Assembly: GCA_017383945.1 (NCBI GenBank) | Contig: JAFNUQ010000172.1 | Coordinates: 1-7,466 of the forward strand | DNA: 7,466 nucleotides | Direction: 5' to 3' | From: Bacteroidales bacterium | GTDB lineage: Bacteria; Bacteroidota; Bacteroidia; Bacteroidales; UBA932 | Shown: piece by piece, positions 1 through 7,187 of the stretch | Layout: each line of letters opens with the position of its first letter | Position numbering within the stretch: position 1 is the first letter of the stretch | Translations under genes and position numbers: made by a program | Notes under the pieces: model-generated | What the model saw: only the letters and a program-made list of their open reading frames with translations | Told to the model about the DNA's origin: nothing | Database searches by the model: none

Positions 1-417
1 ACCCGTGCGGCTGTTGAGGAAGGTTACCTCCCAGGTGGTGGTGTGGCATATATCCGTGCCGTTGAGGCTCTCGAGGGTCTCAAGGGTGACAATGACGACG
101 AGACTACAGGTATCCATATCGTGGCTAAGGCTATCGAGGAGCCACTTCGTCAGATTGCAGCCAATGCCGGCGTAGACGGATCTGTTATCATCCAGAAGAT
201 CAAGGAAGGCAAGGGTGACTTCGGTTACAATGCCCGTACAGGCGAGTTTGTTCAGATGTATGAGGCTGGCGTTATCGACCCTACTAAGGTTGCTCGCGTT
301 GCTCTTGAAAATGCAGCTTCTGTGGCAGGTATGTTCCTCACAACTGAGTGTGGAATCGTAGATATCCCAGAGCCAGTATCTGCAGCTCCTGCAATGCCAG
401 GTGGCGGTATGATGTAG
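1..417 (+). CDS. groEL: Chaperonin GroEL (60 kDa), C-terminal part only
   Basis: This is the last 138 residues of GroEL, read in frame from base 1; the 5' part lies outside the window. GroEL forms the double-ring ATP-driven folding chamber of the cytoplasm and works with GroES. The fragment opens with [14 protein letters not shown], the conserved equatorial-domain segment. Its three glycines align with E. coli Gly414-416. With that offset the Asp in GVIDPTK falls exactly at Asp495, an adenine-nucleotide contact. The catalytic Asp398 would lie just upstream of the window. The protein ends in a short Gly/Met tail (PGGGMM), as is common in this family, and stops with TAG. A methionine-free reading from base 1 matches the family, so the fragment is a truncated gene and not a small gene starting inside. 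groES is expected upstream but cannot be seen. A terminator follows within about 25 bases, so groEL is the last gene of its transcript. Confidence 0.98.
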   Translation, partial: TRAAVEEGYLPGGGVAYIRAVEALEGLKGDNDDETTGIHIVAKAIEEPLRQIAANAGVDGSVIIQKIKEGKGDFGYNARTGEFVQMYEAGVIDPTKVARVALENAASVAGMFLTTECGIVDIPEPVSAAPAMPGGGMM

Positions 418-440
418 GATTTTACAAAGTATAATATTAT

Positions 441-483
441 AGGTCCTGCGACAGATATAGATGTCGCAGGACTTTTGTTTTTG
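441..483 (+). terminator. Rho-independent terminator after groEL
   Basis: The arms GTCCTGCGAC (443-452) and GTCGCAGGAC (463-472) are perfect inverted repeats. The stem can be extended by one A-T pair on the loop side and by a G-U and an A-T pair at the base. That gives up to 13 pairs around an eight-base A/T-rich loop. A T-rich run with one interrupting G (473-482) follows directly. Position and form fit an intrinsic terminator that ends the groEL transcript and insulates it from alr. No folding energy was computed. Confidence 0.93.
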
Positions 484-503
484 CATAGAAAAAAGTAACT
501 TTG
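474..503 (+). promoter_or_regulatory. Bacteroidales-type promoter for the alr operon
   Basis: TAACTTTG at 496-503 matches the Bacteroides -7 consensus TAnnTTTG at every fixed position. A TTTG at 474-477 sits 18 bases upstream and serves as a reasonable -33 element; a second TTTG at 480-483 is closer than usual. The -33 element lies inside the T-tract of the groEL terminator. With the usual geometry transcription would begin at about 507-510, at or just before the alr ATG at 510, so the mRNA would have little or no leader. The call rests on the motif match and its place between a terminator and the first gene of a packed operon. It has no experimental support here. Confidence 0.72.
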
Positions 504-509
504 TAAGAT

Positions 510-1610
510 ATGTATAGTGAGAACGACTTTTCAAGATTGGAGCTGAGCACTCAGGGTTTCAGGAGTAACTACCGTTACTTCCGTTCTCTGCTACGCCCTA
601 GCACCAAGCTTCTTGTGCTTGTGAAGGCCAACGCCTACGGCCACGGAGCTGTGGAGTTTGCTTCGCTTCTGCAGGCAGAAGGTGCTGATTATCTTGCAGT
701 CGCTTTGCCGATTGAGGGCGTCCAGCTTCGCCGTAACGGCATTTCTCTCCCTATTCTTGTGCTCACAAGCGGAGTTGATTTCTTCCCTGAAATAGTGGAC
801 TACAAGCTAGAGCCTGGCATTCCAAATCTTTATACGCTTCAGTCTTTCTGTGCATACTTGGATGAGCGCGGCATAGCGGAGTATCCGGTGCACATCAAGC
901 TTGATACAGGAATGCATCGCCTTGGCTTTATGAGCAGTGAGCTGGAGGAGCTGTGCGAATTTCTCAAGAGCCACCCTCAAGTCAAGGTCAAATCCATATA
1001 TTCGCACCTGTCGGATGCGGAATGTCGCCAATATAGCCTCTCGCAGATTGATAAGTTTCAGCGCTATGCCTCCGCAATTGGCGAAGCCCTGGGCTATAAG
1101 CCAATGTGGCACGTGCTGAATTCTGCTGGCATCCAGCTTTATCCTGAATATCAGTTTGATATGGTGCGCCTCGGCATCGGAATCTACGGCATAAGTGCTG
1201 TGAATGACGTGAAGCTTAGCGTGGTTGCTTCTCTTAAGGTGAAGGTGCTGCAGGTCAAGCATTTGACTGAAGAAGACGGAGCTGTGGGTTATGGCCGTCA
1301 CGGCAAGATAGCAGCAAGCGGTACAAGCATTGCGACAATCCCGGTGGGGTATGCCGATGGAATTGACCGCCGTCTGGGATGTGGCGCAGCGAGCTTTGAA
1401 CTCAATGGGCATCTTGTTCCGACTATAGGCAATATCTGTATGGATATGACAATGCTCGATGTCACAGGACTTGATGTCAAGGCTGGAGATACGGTGACCA
1501 TCTTTGGCCGCAATCCTCGCATCGAGACTCTAGCTGAAACTCTAGGTACAATCCCTTATGAGATCTTTACCTCTATCCCTCAACGCATAGAACGCATAAT
1601 CAAGAAATAA
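510..1610 (+). CDS. alr: Alanine racemase, PLP-dependent, standalone
   Basis: A 366-residue fold-type III alanine racemase that interconverts L- and D-alanine in the cytoplasm to supply D-Ala for peptidoglycan. The PLP lysine is Lys39 in VKANAYGHG, with Tyr43 four residues on. Other expected residues are present: Lys130 (the lysine that is carbamylated in the Geobacillus enzyme) and Arg137 in IKLDTGMHRLG, His166 in YSHLSDAE, Asn204-Ser205, and Arg220 in VRLGIGIYG, which contacts the pyridine nitrogen. Tyr261 in VGYGRHG fits the second catalytic base (Tyr265 in Geobacillus). Tyr281 in GYADG and Met311-Asp312 in NICMD complete the site. Length is normal for the family and nothing is broken. The start at 510 is supported by an in-frame TAA at 504-506 and by the N-terminus aligning with other Alr proteins; a TTG at 537 is a less likely alternative. 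There is no Shine-Dalgarno sequence. No MurF domain is attached, unlike the MurF-Alr fusion found in many Bacteroidales. It is the first gene of the run and ends in tandem stops (TAATAA). Confidence 0.96.
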   Translation: MYSENDFSRLELSTQGFRSNYRYFRSLLRPSTKLLVLVKANAYGHGAVEFASLLQAEGADYLAVALPIEGVQLRRNGISLPILVLTSGVDFFPEIVDYKLEPGIPNLYTLQSFCAYLDERGIAEYPVHIKLDTGMHRLGFMSSELEELCEFLKSHPQVKVKSIYSHLSDAECRQYSLSQIDKFQRYASAIGEALGYKPMWHVLNSAGIQLYPEYQFDMVRLGIGIYGISAVNDVKLSVVASLKVKVLQVKHLTEEDGAVGYGRHGKIAASGTSIATIPVGYADGIDRRLGCGAASFELNGHLVPTIGNICMDMTMLDVTGLDVKAGDTVTIFGRNPRIETLAETLGTIPYEIFTSIPQRIERIIKK

Positions 1611-1615
1611 TAATG
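1608..1615 (+). promoter_or_regulatory. Tandem stop overlapping a start (TAATAATG), alr-rmuC junction
   Basis: alr ends at TAA (1608-1610). A second in-frame TAA (1611-1613) shares its last A with the rmuC ATG (1613-1615). A ribosome finishing alr is thus released within a few bases of the next start, which favours termination-reinitiation coupling. No Shine-Dalgarno sequence is evident. The coupling is inferred from the layout. Confidence 0.5.
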
Positions 1616-3025
1616 GAGATTACCATCCTCATCATCGCGTCCTTAGTCTTGCTCATAGCTTTTGGACTTACAGTAGTAGTGCTCACCCGTCGTGCAATGG
1701 TGGCGACTAAGCAGAAAGAGGCCCTCGAGCAGCAGAAAGCTGAGCTTGAGCAGCAGAAGGAATCTCTGATGCAGCAGAAGTCTGCGCTGGAGATTGCAAA
1801 AGCTACACTGGAAGAGCGTCTTAGTGCTCAGAAGGAGTCTTTTGAAGCTCTCAAGGCTCAGGACGAGCAAGCGCAGAAACGTCTTAATGATGAGAGGGAA
1901 GCTACTCTTGCCAGTCAGCGCAAGCAGCTTGAGGAGTCGTTCAAGCTTCTCTCGGAGCAGAATAGCGAAGCTTTGCGCCGCAAGAATAATGAGTCTATCG
2001 AGGAGCTCCTCAAGCCGATAAAGGAGAAGTTTGGCGAGCTGGGCAAGAGCGTGCAGGACAATAGCCTCAATGCCGCAAAGCAGGAAGCCCGCATGAGCGA
2101 AATGATCAAGCATTTGATGGATCAGAGCAAGACTGTCGGAGACGAAGCCCGTAACCTTGCCAATGCTCTCAAGGGACGCAGCAAGATGCAGGGTGATTTC
2201 GGCGAAATGCTGCTTGTTGACCTGCTCAAGAATTCTGGCCTTGAGGAAGGAGTGCATTTTGTTACTCAAGGAGTGATGCGTGACGCCAATGGTCACGAGA
2301 TAAAGAGTGATGACGGCAAGACTATGATTCCGGATGTGATTGTCTACTATCCGGATGATACAGAGGTGATTGTAGACTCAAAAGTCAGCCTCAAAGCATT
2401 TGCTTCCTACTACGAGTCTCAGACAGTTGAGGAGAGAAACAGGTATGCGAGAGAGCATGTCGAGAGCGTGCGCAAGCATGTAGACGAGCTCAAGACCAAG
2501 AACTACGCGTCATATATCGAAGAAGGCAAGAGAAAGCTAGACTATAATATCATGTTTATTCCGATAGAGTCGGCTTTTAACCTGATGCTTGAGGAAGAAC
2601 CACTCCTATGGCAGCAGGCAAAGGATGCCAAGGTGTTGATTGTGAGCCAGATGACATTGATGATTGTGCTTAATATGGTGCTTATGACCTGGAAGCAGCA
2701 CGATCAGGAAAGAAATATAGCGGAGGTATATAAGACAGCTTCGGAGCTGATGAGCCAGCTCAAGTCCTGGATGGAGTCCTATGTGGAGGTGGGCAATCTT
2801 CTGCAGAAGGTCGACAAGAGTTATCAGGATTCAAAGAAGAAGCTTGTTGATTCAAACCAGTCTGTCATAAAGAAGATTGACAAGCTTGAGAGACTGGGAC
2901 TCTCTCCTAAGAGATCCAACGCCAAGCTCAAACCGGGAACACGCATGGTGCGTGGTGCTGAGTCCGTAATCCCTATGGATCTCAGTGAAGGTCTTGAGAG
3001 TGATGAAGAATTGCAGATTAATTAA
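1613..3025 (+). CDS. rmuC: RmuC family protein, membrane-anchored, nuclease-like
   Basis: A 470-residue RmuC. Loss of rmuC in E. coli raises inversion between short inverted repeats, and the core is related to PD-(D/E)XK nucleases; the biochemical activity is not firmly established. Layout: a single membrane helix at residues 3-24 followed by Arg-Arg, which predicts the rest faces the cytoplasm; a long coiled coil at about 31-120 with near-perfect heptads at 38-72; then the RmuC domain at about 185-400. Family signatures are GDFGEMLL (194-201, Glu198), GLEEGVHFVTQ (209-219), PDVIV with Asp241, and VDSKVSL with Asp255 and Lys257, the last two forming the nuclease-like PD...DXK pattern. FIPIESAF (315-322) and the hydrophobic stretch near 340-358 are also typical. 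The C-terminus is a short acidic tail. It starts two bases after alr and is followed ten bases later by the peptidase gene. Placement upstream of addBA fits a role near DNA break processing, which is an inference. Confidence 0.95.
   Translation: MEITILIIASLVLLIAFGLTVVVLTRRAMVATKQKEALEQQKAELEQQKESLMQQKSALEIAKATLEERLSAQKESFEALKAQDEQAQKRLNDEREATLASQRKQLEESFKLLSEQNSEALRRKNNESIEELLKPIKEKFGELGKSVQDNSLNAAKQEARMSEMIKHLMDQSKTVGDEARNLANALKGRSKMQGDFGEMLLVDLLKNSGLEEGVHFVTQGVMRDANGHEIKSDDGKTMIPDVIVYYPDDTEVIVDSKVSLKAFASYYESQTVEERNRYAREHVESVRKHVDELKTKNYASYIEEGKRKLDYNIMFIPIESAFNLMLEEEPLLWQQAKDAKVLIVSQMTLMIVLNMVLMTWKQHDQERNIAEVYKTASELMSQLKSWMESYVEVGNLLQKVDKSYQDSKKKLVDSNQSVIKKIDKLERLGLSPKRSNAKLKPGTRMVRGAESVIPMDLSEGLESDEELQIN
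1724..1786 (+). repeat. Three 21-base in-frame tandem units in rmuC coiled coil
   Basis: Three consecutive 21-base units (1724-1744, 1745-1765, 1766-1786) each encode one heptad of the form L-x-Q-Q-K-x-x and share a CAGCAGAA core. The next two heptads (1787-1828) keep the leucine spacing but have diverged in sequence. The units are copies at the DNA level as well as in protein, so gain or loss of one unit would change the coiled-coil length by one heptad without shifting the frame. Confidence 0.75.
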
Positions 3026-3035
3026 ACACTATACA

Positions 3036-3089
3036 ATGAAAAAGATTTTGACCCTTGCCCTTGCGTGTGTATGTATCAGCGCAGCGGCA
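3036..3089 (+). other. Signal peptide of the C1B peptidase, predicted cut before Gln19
   Basis: Residues 1-18 comprise Met-Lys-Lys, a hydrophobic stretch (ILTLALACVCIS) and Ala-Ala-Ala, followed by Gln19-Thr-Pro. Gln directly after the cleavage site is the pattern known in Bacteroidota as the Q-rule, in which the new N-terminal Gln is cyclised to pyroglutamate. This predicts export by Sec and cleavage by signal peptidase I. No prediction program was run. Confidence 0.85.
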
Positions 3090-4400
3090 CAGACCCCAGG
3101 TAGCATCACAAATGAGATGCTTGCAGAGATTTCAAAAGGTTATGAAGGTTCAGCATATGATAAGGCTGTGCGCAATGCCATCAATACCACCTCAATCACA
3201 GTGCTCACAGCAAATGCTGAAAATAGCGCAATGATTGATACCAACTTCTCAGACAGAGTCAAGACTATTGGCATCACTGACCAGAAGTCATCAGGTCGCT
3301 GCTGGCTCTTCACCGGTCTTAATGTGCTTAGAGCTGCTGCTATTGATAAGTGGGACTTGGGTAATTTCCAGTTTTCTCAGAACTATAACTTCTTCTGGGA
3401 TCAGTTGGAGAAGGCAAATCTTTTCCTTCAGGCAGTTATCGATACAAGAGAGCTTGAATTTGAGGATCGCCAGGTTGATTGGCTCTTCTCAAATCCTATC
3501 AGTGACGGTGGTACATTTACAGGTGTTGCCAACCTTGTGACAAAATATGGACTTGTACCTGCTTCGGCAATGCCTGAGAGCTATGTTGCCAACAACACTT
3601 CAGCAATGGCAACTCATCTCAAGACTTTGCTTCGCAAATGGGGCCTTGCTCTTAGAGAAACCCCTCAGGGAGTGAGCAAGCGTCAGCTTCCTCAATATCT
3701 TCAGGATCAGAAGGTTCAGGCACTCAAGGAGGTTTATCACGTGCTTGCAATCTGCCTTGGCGTGCCACCAACAGAATTTGAGTGGAAGGGTAAGACCTAC
3801 ACTCCGCAGTCGTTCTATCAGGAGCTTCTCGGTTATGATCTTGAGGGTAACTATGTAATGCTTATGAACGATCCTGTCAGAGAGTACGGTAAGGTATATG
3901 AGATTGAGTATGACCGTCACACATACGACGGACAGAACTGGCTCTATGTCAACCTTCCTATCGAGCGCATCAAGGAGATGGCTATCGCTTCAATCAAGGC
4001 AAATGTAGCAATGTATTTCTCTTGCGATGTAGCTAAGTTCCTTAATCGTACTACCGGTGTAGCAGACCTCAATAACTTCGATTACGAGTCTCTTCTTGGA
4101 GTAGATCTTTCTATGGATAAGAGACAGAGGGTGATGACTCACGCAAGCGGATCTTCACACGCGATGACTCTCATCGCTGTGGATCTCAAGGAGGGTGTAC
4201 CTCAGAAATGGATGGTAGAGAACAGCTGGGGTGCTGCTTCAGGATATAAGGGAAATATCATTATGACAGACGAGTGGTTCAATGAATATATGTTCCGCCT
4301 CGTTGTAGAGAAGAGATTTGTTCCAGAGGATGTTCTCAAGATGCTTGAGCAGGAGCCGATCAAGCTCCCATCTTGGGATCCTATGTTCTTGGATGAATAA
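3036..4400 (+). CDS. pepC: Exported C1B cysteine peptidase (aminopeptidase C / bleomycin hydrolase family)
   Basis: A 454-residue papain-fold peptidase of family C1B, whose members trim amino-terminal residues from peptides and form hexameric barrels. The catalytic set is complete: Gln83 and Cys89 in DQKSSGRCWLF, His375 in GSSHAMTLIAV, and Asn396 in MVENSWG. The segment DYESLLGVDLSMDKRQR before the His is also family-typical. Residues 1-18 form a signal peptide (Lys-Lys, hydrophobic core, Ala-Ala-Ala) before Gln19, so the mature enzyme should act in the periplasm or outside. That is unusual, since PepC and bleomycin hydrolase are normally cytosolic. Cys11 and Cys13 do not sit in a good lipobox, so a lipoprotein is unlikely. 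The start at 3036 is chosen over in-frame ATGs at 2985 and 3003 because those would bury the signal peptide behind a charged leader and overlap rmuC. Stops are tandem (TAA TAG). In known members the C-terminal tail enters the active site; the tail here is FLDE. Substrate is unknown. Confidence 0.93.
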   Translation: MKKILTLALACVCISAAAQTPGSITNEMLAEISKGYEGSAYDKAVRNAINTTSITVLTANAENSAMIDTNFSDRVKTIGITDQKSSGRCWLFTGLNVLRAAAIDKWDLGNFQFSQNYNFFWDQLEKANLFLQAVIDTRELEFEDRQVDWLFSNPISDGGTFTGVANLVTKYGLVPASAMPESYVANNTSAMATHLKTLLRKWGLALRETPQGVSKRQLPQYLQDQKVQALKEVYHVLAICLGVPPTEFEWKGKTYTPQSFYQELLGYDLEGNYVMLMNDPVREYGKVYEIEYDRHTYDGQNWLYVNLPIERIKEMAIASIKANVAMYFSCDVAKFLNRTTGVADLNNFDYESLLGVDLSMDKRQRVMTHASGSSHAMTLIAVDLKEGVPQKWMVENSWGAASGYKGNIIMTDEWFNEYMFRLVVEKRFVPEDVLKMLEQEPIKLPSWDPMFLDE

Positions 4401-4403
4401 TAG

Positions 4404-7187
4404 ATGACAGCTTTTCTTCAGCAAGTAGCTAGATATTATTTCTCATTGGGGGAGATGGACAAGAGATGTTTCATCTTCCCCAATAAGAGATCTTTGGCCT
4501 TTTTTAAAAAATATCTGAGCCAATGTGTTGCCGGACAGGATAAGCCGATGCTGAGTCCGCAACTATTTACTATGAATGACTTCTTTTATCAGCTCACGGA
4601 CTTTCATCCAACCGATCAGGTAGATCTTCTGCTGGAGTTGTATGATTGCTATAAGTCGTTGAATCCTTATAGCGAAAGCCTTGATGAGTTTATCTTCTGG
4701 GGCGGTGTGCTTCTAGGAGATTTTAATGATGTTGATAAGTATCTGGTTGACCCCGCGTCTCTTTTTGTCAATGTGTCGCAATACAGAGCTATGCAGGATG
4801 ACTATGATTACCTCACTGCAGATCAGAAGGCAGCCATCGAGCGCTTTGTCGGGCATTTTGACAAGACAGGGAAATATAAGGAAGAGTTCCGCAAGATCTG
4901 GGATATCCTTCTGCCTCTGTATAAGCAATTTAATGAGAGCTTGACATCTAAGGGAAGAGCCTACGAAGGTCAGGTTTACCGCGCTCTTGCTACCCGTCTC
5001 AAGGAGGAGAGTGTGGTGGATGTGCTGTCCGGTCATTTCTCCGAAGATATGCGCTTTGTCTTTGTGGGCCTTAACGCACTTAACGAGTGTGAGAAGGTGC
5101 TCCTTAAACGCCTTCGCAATGCCTCCCGTGCAGAGTTCTGCTGGGATTATAGCAGCGAGTGGATTAAGGATACTAAGAATAAATCCTCGTTCTTCCTCTC
5201 CCAGAATATATCAGATTTTCCGCAGGCATTTGACCTGGATGAGGGAGGACTGAAGGCGCCGAAATTCAATGTCATCAGTGTCCCATCTTCTGTGGGGCAG
5301 GCCAAGATGCTGCCATCTATCTTCGAACAGCTTGGCACGCAAGGCATAGAGACGGCAGTTGTGTTGCCCGATGAAAGTCTGCTGCTCCCTGTGCTCAACT
5401 CTATCCCTGAGCACCTGCAACAGCTCAATGTGACAATGGGCTATCCTATGTCGGGAAGTAGCCTGTGGTCGCTGATGCACGATATTGCTGCGATGCAGAT
5501 TCATCTGCGTCTCAAGGATGACAGGTGGTATGTCTACCATAAGCAGCTTTCTGCTGTCTTTTCTAATAGCTTGTTCAAAAGCATCCTGACAGAAGAAGAG
5601 CAGCAGCTTGTCGCTCGCATAAAGAGTGAGCTCAAGCAGTATGTCAGCATTGACTCGCTGGCAGTTACTCCGCTGATGAGTAAAATCTTTAAGCTCGCGA
5701 TAACTGATGTGGCAGCAATCTGCTCATACCAAAAGGATATATTGGCTCACATCGGTCCGCTTTTGAAGGATAATCCGGATATGGCCCTTGAGCTCGACTT
5801 TGCCAAGGACTACTATCTTGATATTTCGCGTCTGGAGAAGCGCCAGCTAAATATTCGTCCGGCAAGTTATTTCCGTCTGCTGGATAAGTTGCTCGCACAC
5901 AAGGCTGTGCCTTTCCAGGGAGAACCGCTTTCTGGCCTGCAGATAATGGGCCCGCTCGAGACACGTGCGCTCGACTTTAAGAATCTTATCGTCTTGAGCT
6001 GCAATGAGGGCACTTTCCCGCGCAAGAGTGTCGGTGCTTCGTTTGTCCCCGCCGAGCTTCGCAAGGGCTTCGGACTTCCGACCTACGAATACCAGGATGC
6101 TGTCTGGGCATACTATTTCTATCGCATGATACAGCGAGCAGAAAATGTCTGGCTGCTTTATGATAGTCGCACGGAAGCAATGAAGAGTGGCGAAGAAAGC
6201 CGCTATATCAAGCAGCTGGAGATGCACTTTGGTGCCGATATTAATAGGCTTATTGCTCGCGCACCGATTGGTCTTCATGCGTCCGAAGACTCCATCGAGA
6301 AAACTCAGGAACATGTTGACTTTATCAAGACTAAGAAACTCTCGGCTTCTTCACTTCAGAAGTATCTGAGCTGTCCTGCAAGTTTCTACTACCACACGGT
6401 ATGTGGTCTGGGCAAAACAGAGGAAGTGCTTGAGTCACTGGACAGTAGAACGATAGGAAATGTCTTTCATAAGGTGATGCAGGACCTGTATACGGTCAAA
6501 GATGGTATCATCACAATGGATTATCTCAAAGATGTTATTTCTGCGGATAAGATGGCAAAGGCAGTGAGGGAGTGTATCATCAGCAATATTAAAGGCTTTG
6601 AGCTGGTGGGTAAGAACCTCATCTATGAAGATATGATCTGCCGTTATGTGCGTCAGGTGATTTCTCGTGATATGGAGCTTCTAGCTTCCTACGGAAAGGA
6701 TAGCTTTAAAGTGCTTGGTCTTGAGACGACCAAGACAATGACGATAGAAGGATTTAATTTCATCGGACATATAGATCGTTTTGATAGCTTCACTCCAGGA
6801 GAAGTCAGAGTCGTGGACTATAAGACAGGAAAAGTGACCGATGCTGATTTTATCATCAACGACAGCAATGCAGAGAAGGTGGCCCAAGACCTTTTTGGAA
6901 ATGTAGAGAAGGTGAGACCAAAGATTGCATTGCAGCTTTACATATATGATCGCCTAGTATCCTCGGAATACTCAAGCAAAAAGATTGTAAACTCTATTTA
7001 TCAACCTAATCGCTTGTTTATCAAGGATGTAGAAAATATTGAGCTTTGCGATAGCTTCTTGGAGATTATGGAACAGAAGCTGTCAGAGATGTTAAGGGAG
7101 CTAGCTGACGTATCTGTGCCGTTTGTGCGCAGTAAAGATCCTGACAGCTGTAAGTACTGCGACTTTAAAACTATTTGTGGAAGATGA
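4404..7187 (+). CDS. addB: AddB-type helicase-nuclease subunit, PD-(D/E)XK nuclease with Fe-S cluster
   Basis: A 927-residue AddB-like partner of AddA in double-strand-break resection. AddAB unwinds and degrades broken ends until it meets a Chi site, then helps load RecA. Residues 1 to about 640 form a helicase-like core. FPNKRSLAFF (25-34) sits near the start, and no P-loop (GxxGxGKT) is visible anywhere, so this half is probably not a motor. MGPLETRALDF (515-525), EGTFP (535-539) and FYRMIQRAENVWLLYDS (572-588) resemble the C-terminal helicase-like motifs. Residues about 646-927 are the nuclease: GNVFH with His689, Glu774, Asp791 in GHIDRFD, Asp805-Tyr-Lys807 in VDYKTGK, and Gln844/Tyr848 in a QxxxY motif. 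Cys657 plus Cys916, Cys919 and Cys925 (C-x2-C-x5-C) match the four-cysteine Fe-S cluster known in AddB. It is shorter than B. subtilis AddB (about 1,160 residues). It starts three bases after the peptidase gene and overlaps addA by four. Confidence 0.93.
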   Translation: MTAFLQQVARYYFSLGEMDKRCFIFPNKRSLAFFKKYLSQCVAGQDKPMLSPQLFTMNDFFYQLTDFHPTDQVDLLLELYDCYKSLNPYSESLDEFIFWGGVLLGDFNDVDKYLVDPASLFVNVSQYRAMQDDYDYLTADQKAAIERFVGHFDKTGKYKEEFRKIWDILLPLYKQFNESLTSKGRAYEGQVYRALATRLKEESVVDVLSGHFSEDMRFVFVGLNALNECEKVLLKRLRNASRAEFCWDYSSEWIKDTKNKSSFFLSQNISDFPQAFDLDEGGLKAPKFNVISVPSSVGQAKMLPSIFEQLGTQGIETAVVLPDESLLLPVLNSIPEHLQQLNVTMGYPMSGSSLWSLMHDIAAMQIHLRLKDDRWYVYHKQLSAVFSNSLFKSILTEEEQQLVARIKSELKQYVSIDSLAVTPLMSKIFKLAITDVAAICSYQKDILAHIGPLLKDNPDMALELDFAKDYYLDISRLEKRQLNIRPASYFRLLDKLLAHKAVPFQGEPLSGLQIMGPLETRALDFKNLIVLSCNEGTFPRKSVGASFVPAELRKGFGLPTYEYQDAVWAYYFYRMIQRAENVWLLYDSRTEAMKSGEESRYIKQLEMHFGADINRLIARAPIGLHASEDSIEKTQEHVDFIKTKKLSASSLQKYLSCPASFYYHTVCGLGKTEEVLESLDSRTIGNVFHKVMQDLYTVKDGIITMDYLKDVISADKMAKAVRECIISNIKGFELVGKNLIYEDMICRYVRQVISRDMELLASYGKDSFKVLGLETTKTMTIEGFNFIGHIDRFDSFTPGEVRVVDYKTGKVTDADFIINDSNAEKVAQDLFGNVEKVRPKIALQLYIYDRLVSSEYSSKKIVNSIYQPNRLFIKDVENIELCDSFLEIMEQKLSEMLRELADVSVPFVRSKDPDSCKYCDFKTICGR
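7184..7187 (+). promoter_or_regulatory. ATGA start-stop overlap coupling addB and addA
   Basis: The addA ATG (7184-7186) overlaps the addB TGA (7185-7187). This four-base overlap is a classic arrangement for translational coupling and suits two subunits needed in equal amounts. The upstream sequence GTGGAAG is weakly purine-rich but is not a clear Shine-Dalgarno sequence. Confidence 0.75.

Noticed and set aside
43..417. A separate 124-residue gene starting inside the groEL fragment
   Set aside because: The GroEL reading frame is open and conserved from base 1. The codon at 43 is GTG for an internal Val after the GGG motif, not a gene start.
807..1412. 201-codon open frame on the minus strand inside alr
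   Set aside because: It lies wholly within a well-supported alr, has no recognisable domain or start signal, and its composition is what the complement of alr would give.
1643..2296. 217-codon Leu-rich open frame on the minus strand inside rmuC
   Set aside because: It is the complement of the Glu/Lys/Gln-rich coiled coil, whose CTC and GAG codons read as Leu and few stops on the other strand. No domain is visible.
2985..3035. Longer N-terminus for the C1B peptidase from ATG 2985 or 3003
   Set aside because: It would overlap rmuC and put a charged leader ahead of a clear signal peptide. The ATG at 3036 gives a classic Met-Lys-Lys signal start.
4500..4511. T6A6 run in addB as a frameshift or phase-variation site
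   Set aside because: The runs are only six long, are explained by Phe-Phe-Lys-Lys codons, do not form a standard slippery heptamer in frame, and the frame continues intact for about 890 codons.
5847..6314. 155-codon minus-strand frame inside addB
   Set aside because: A chance frame opposite conserved helicase-like motifs of addB, with no independent support.
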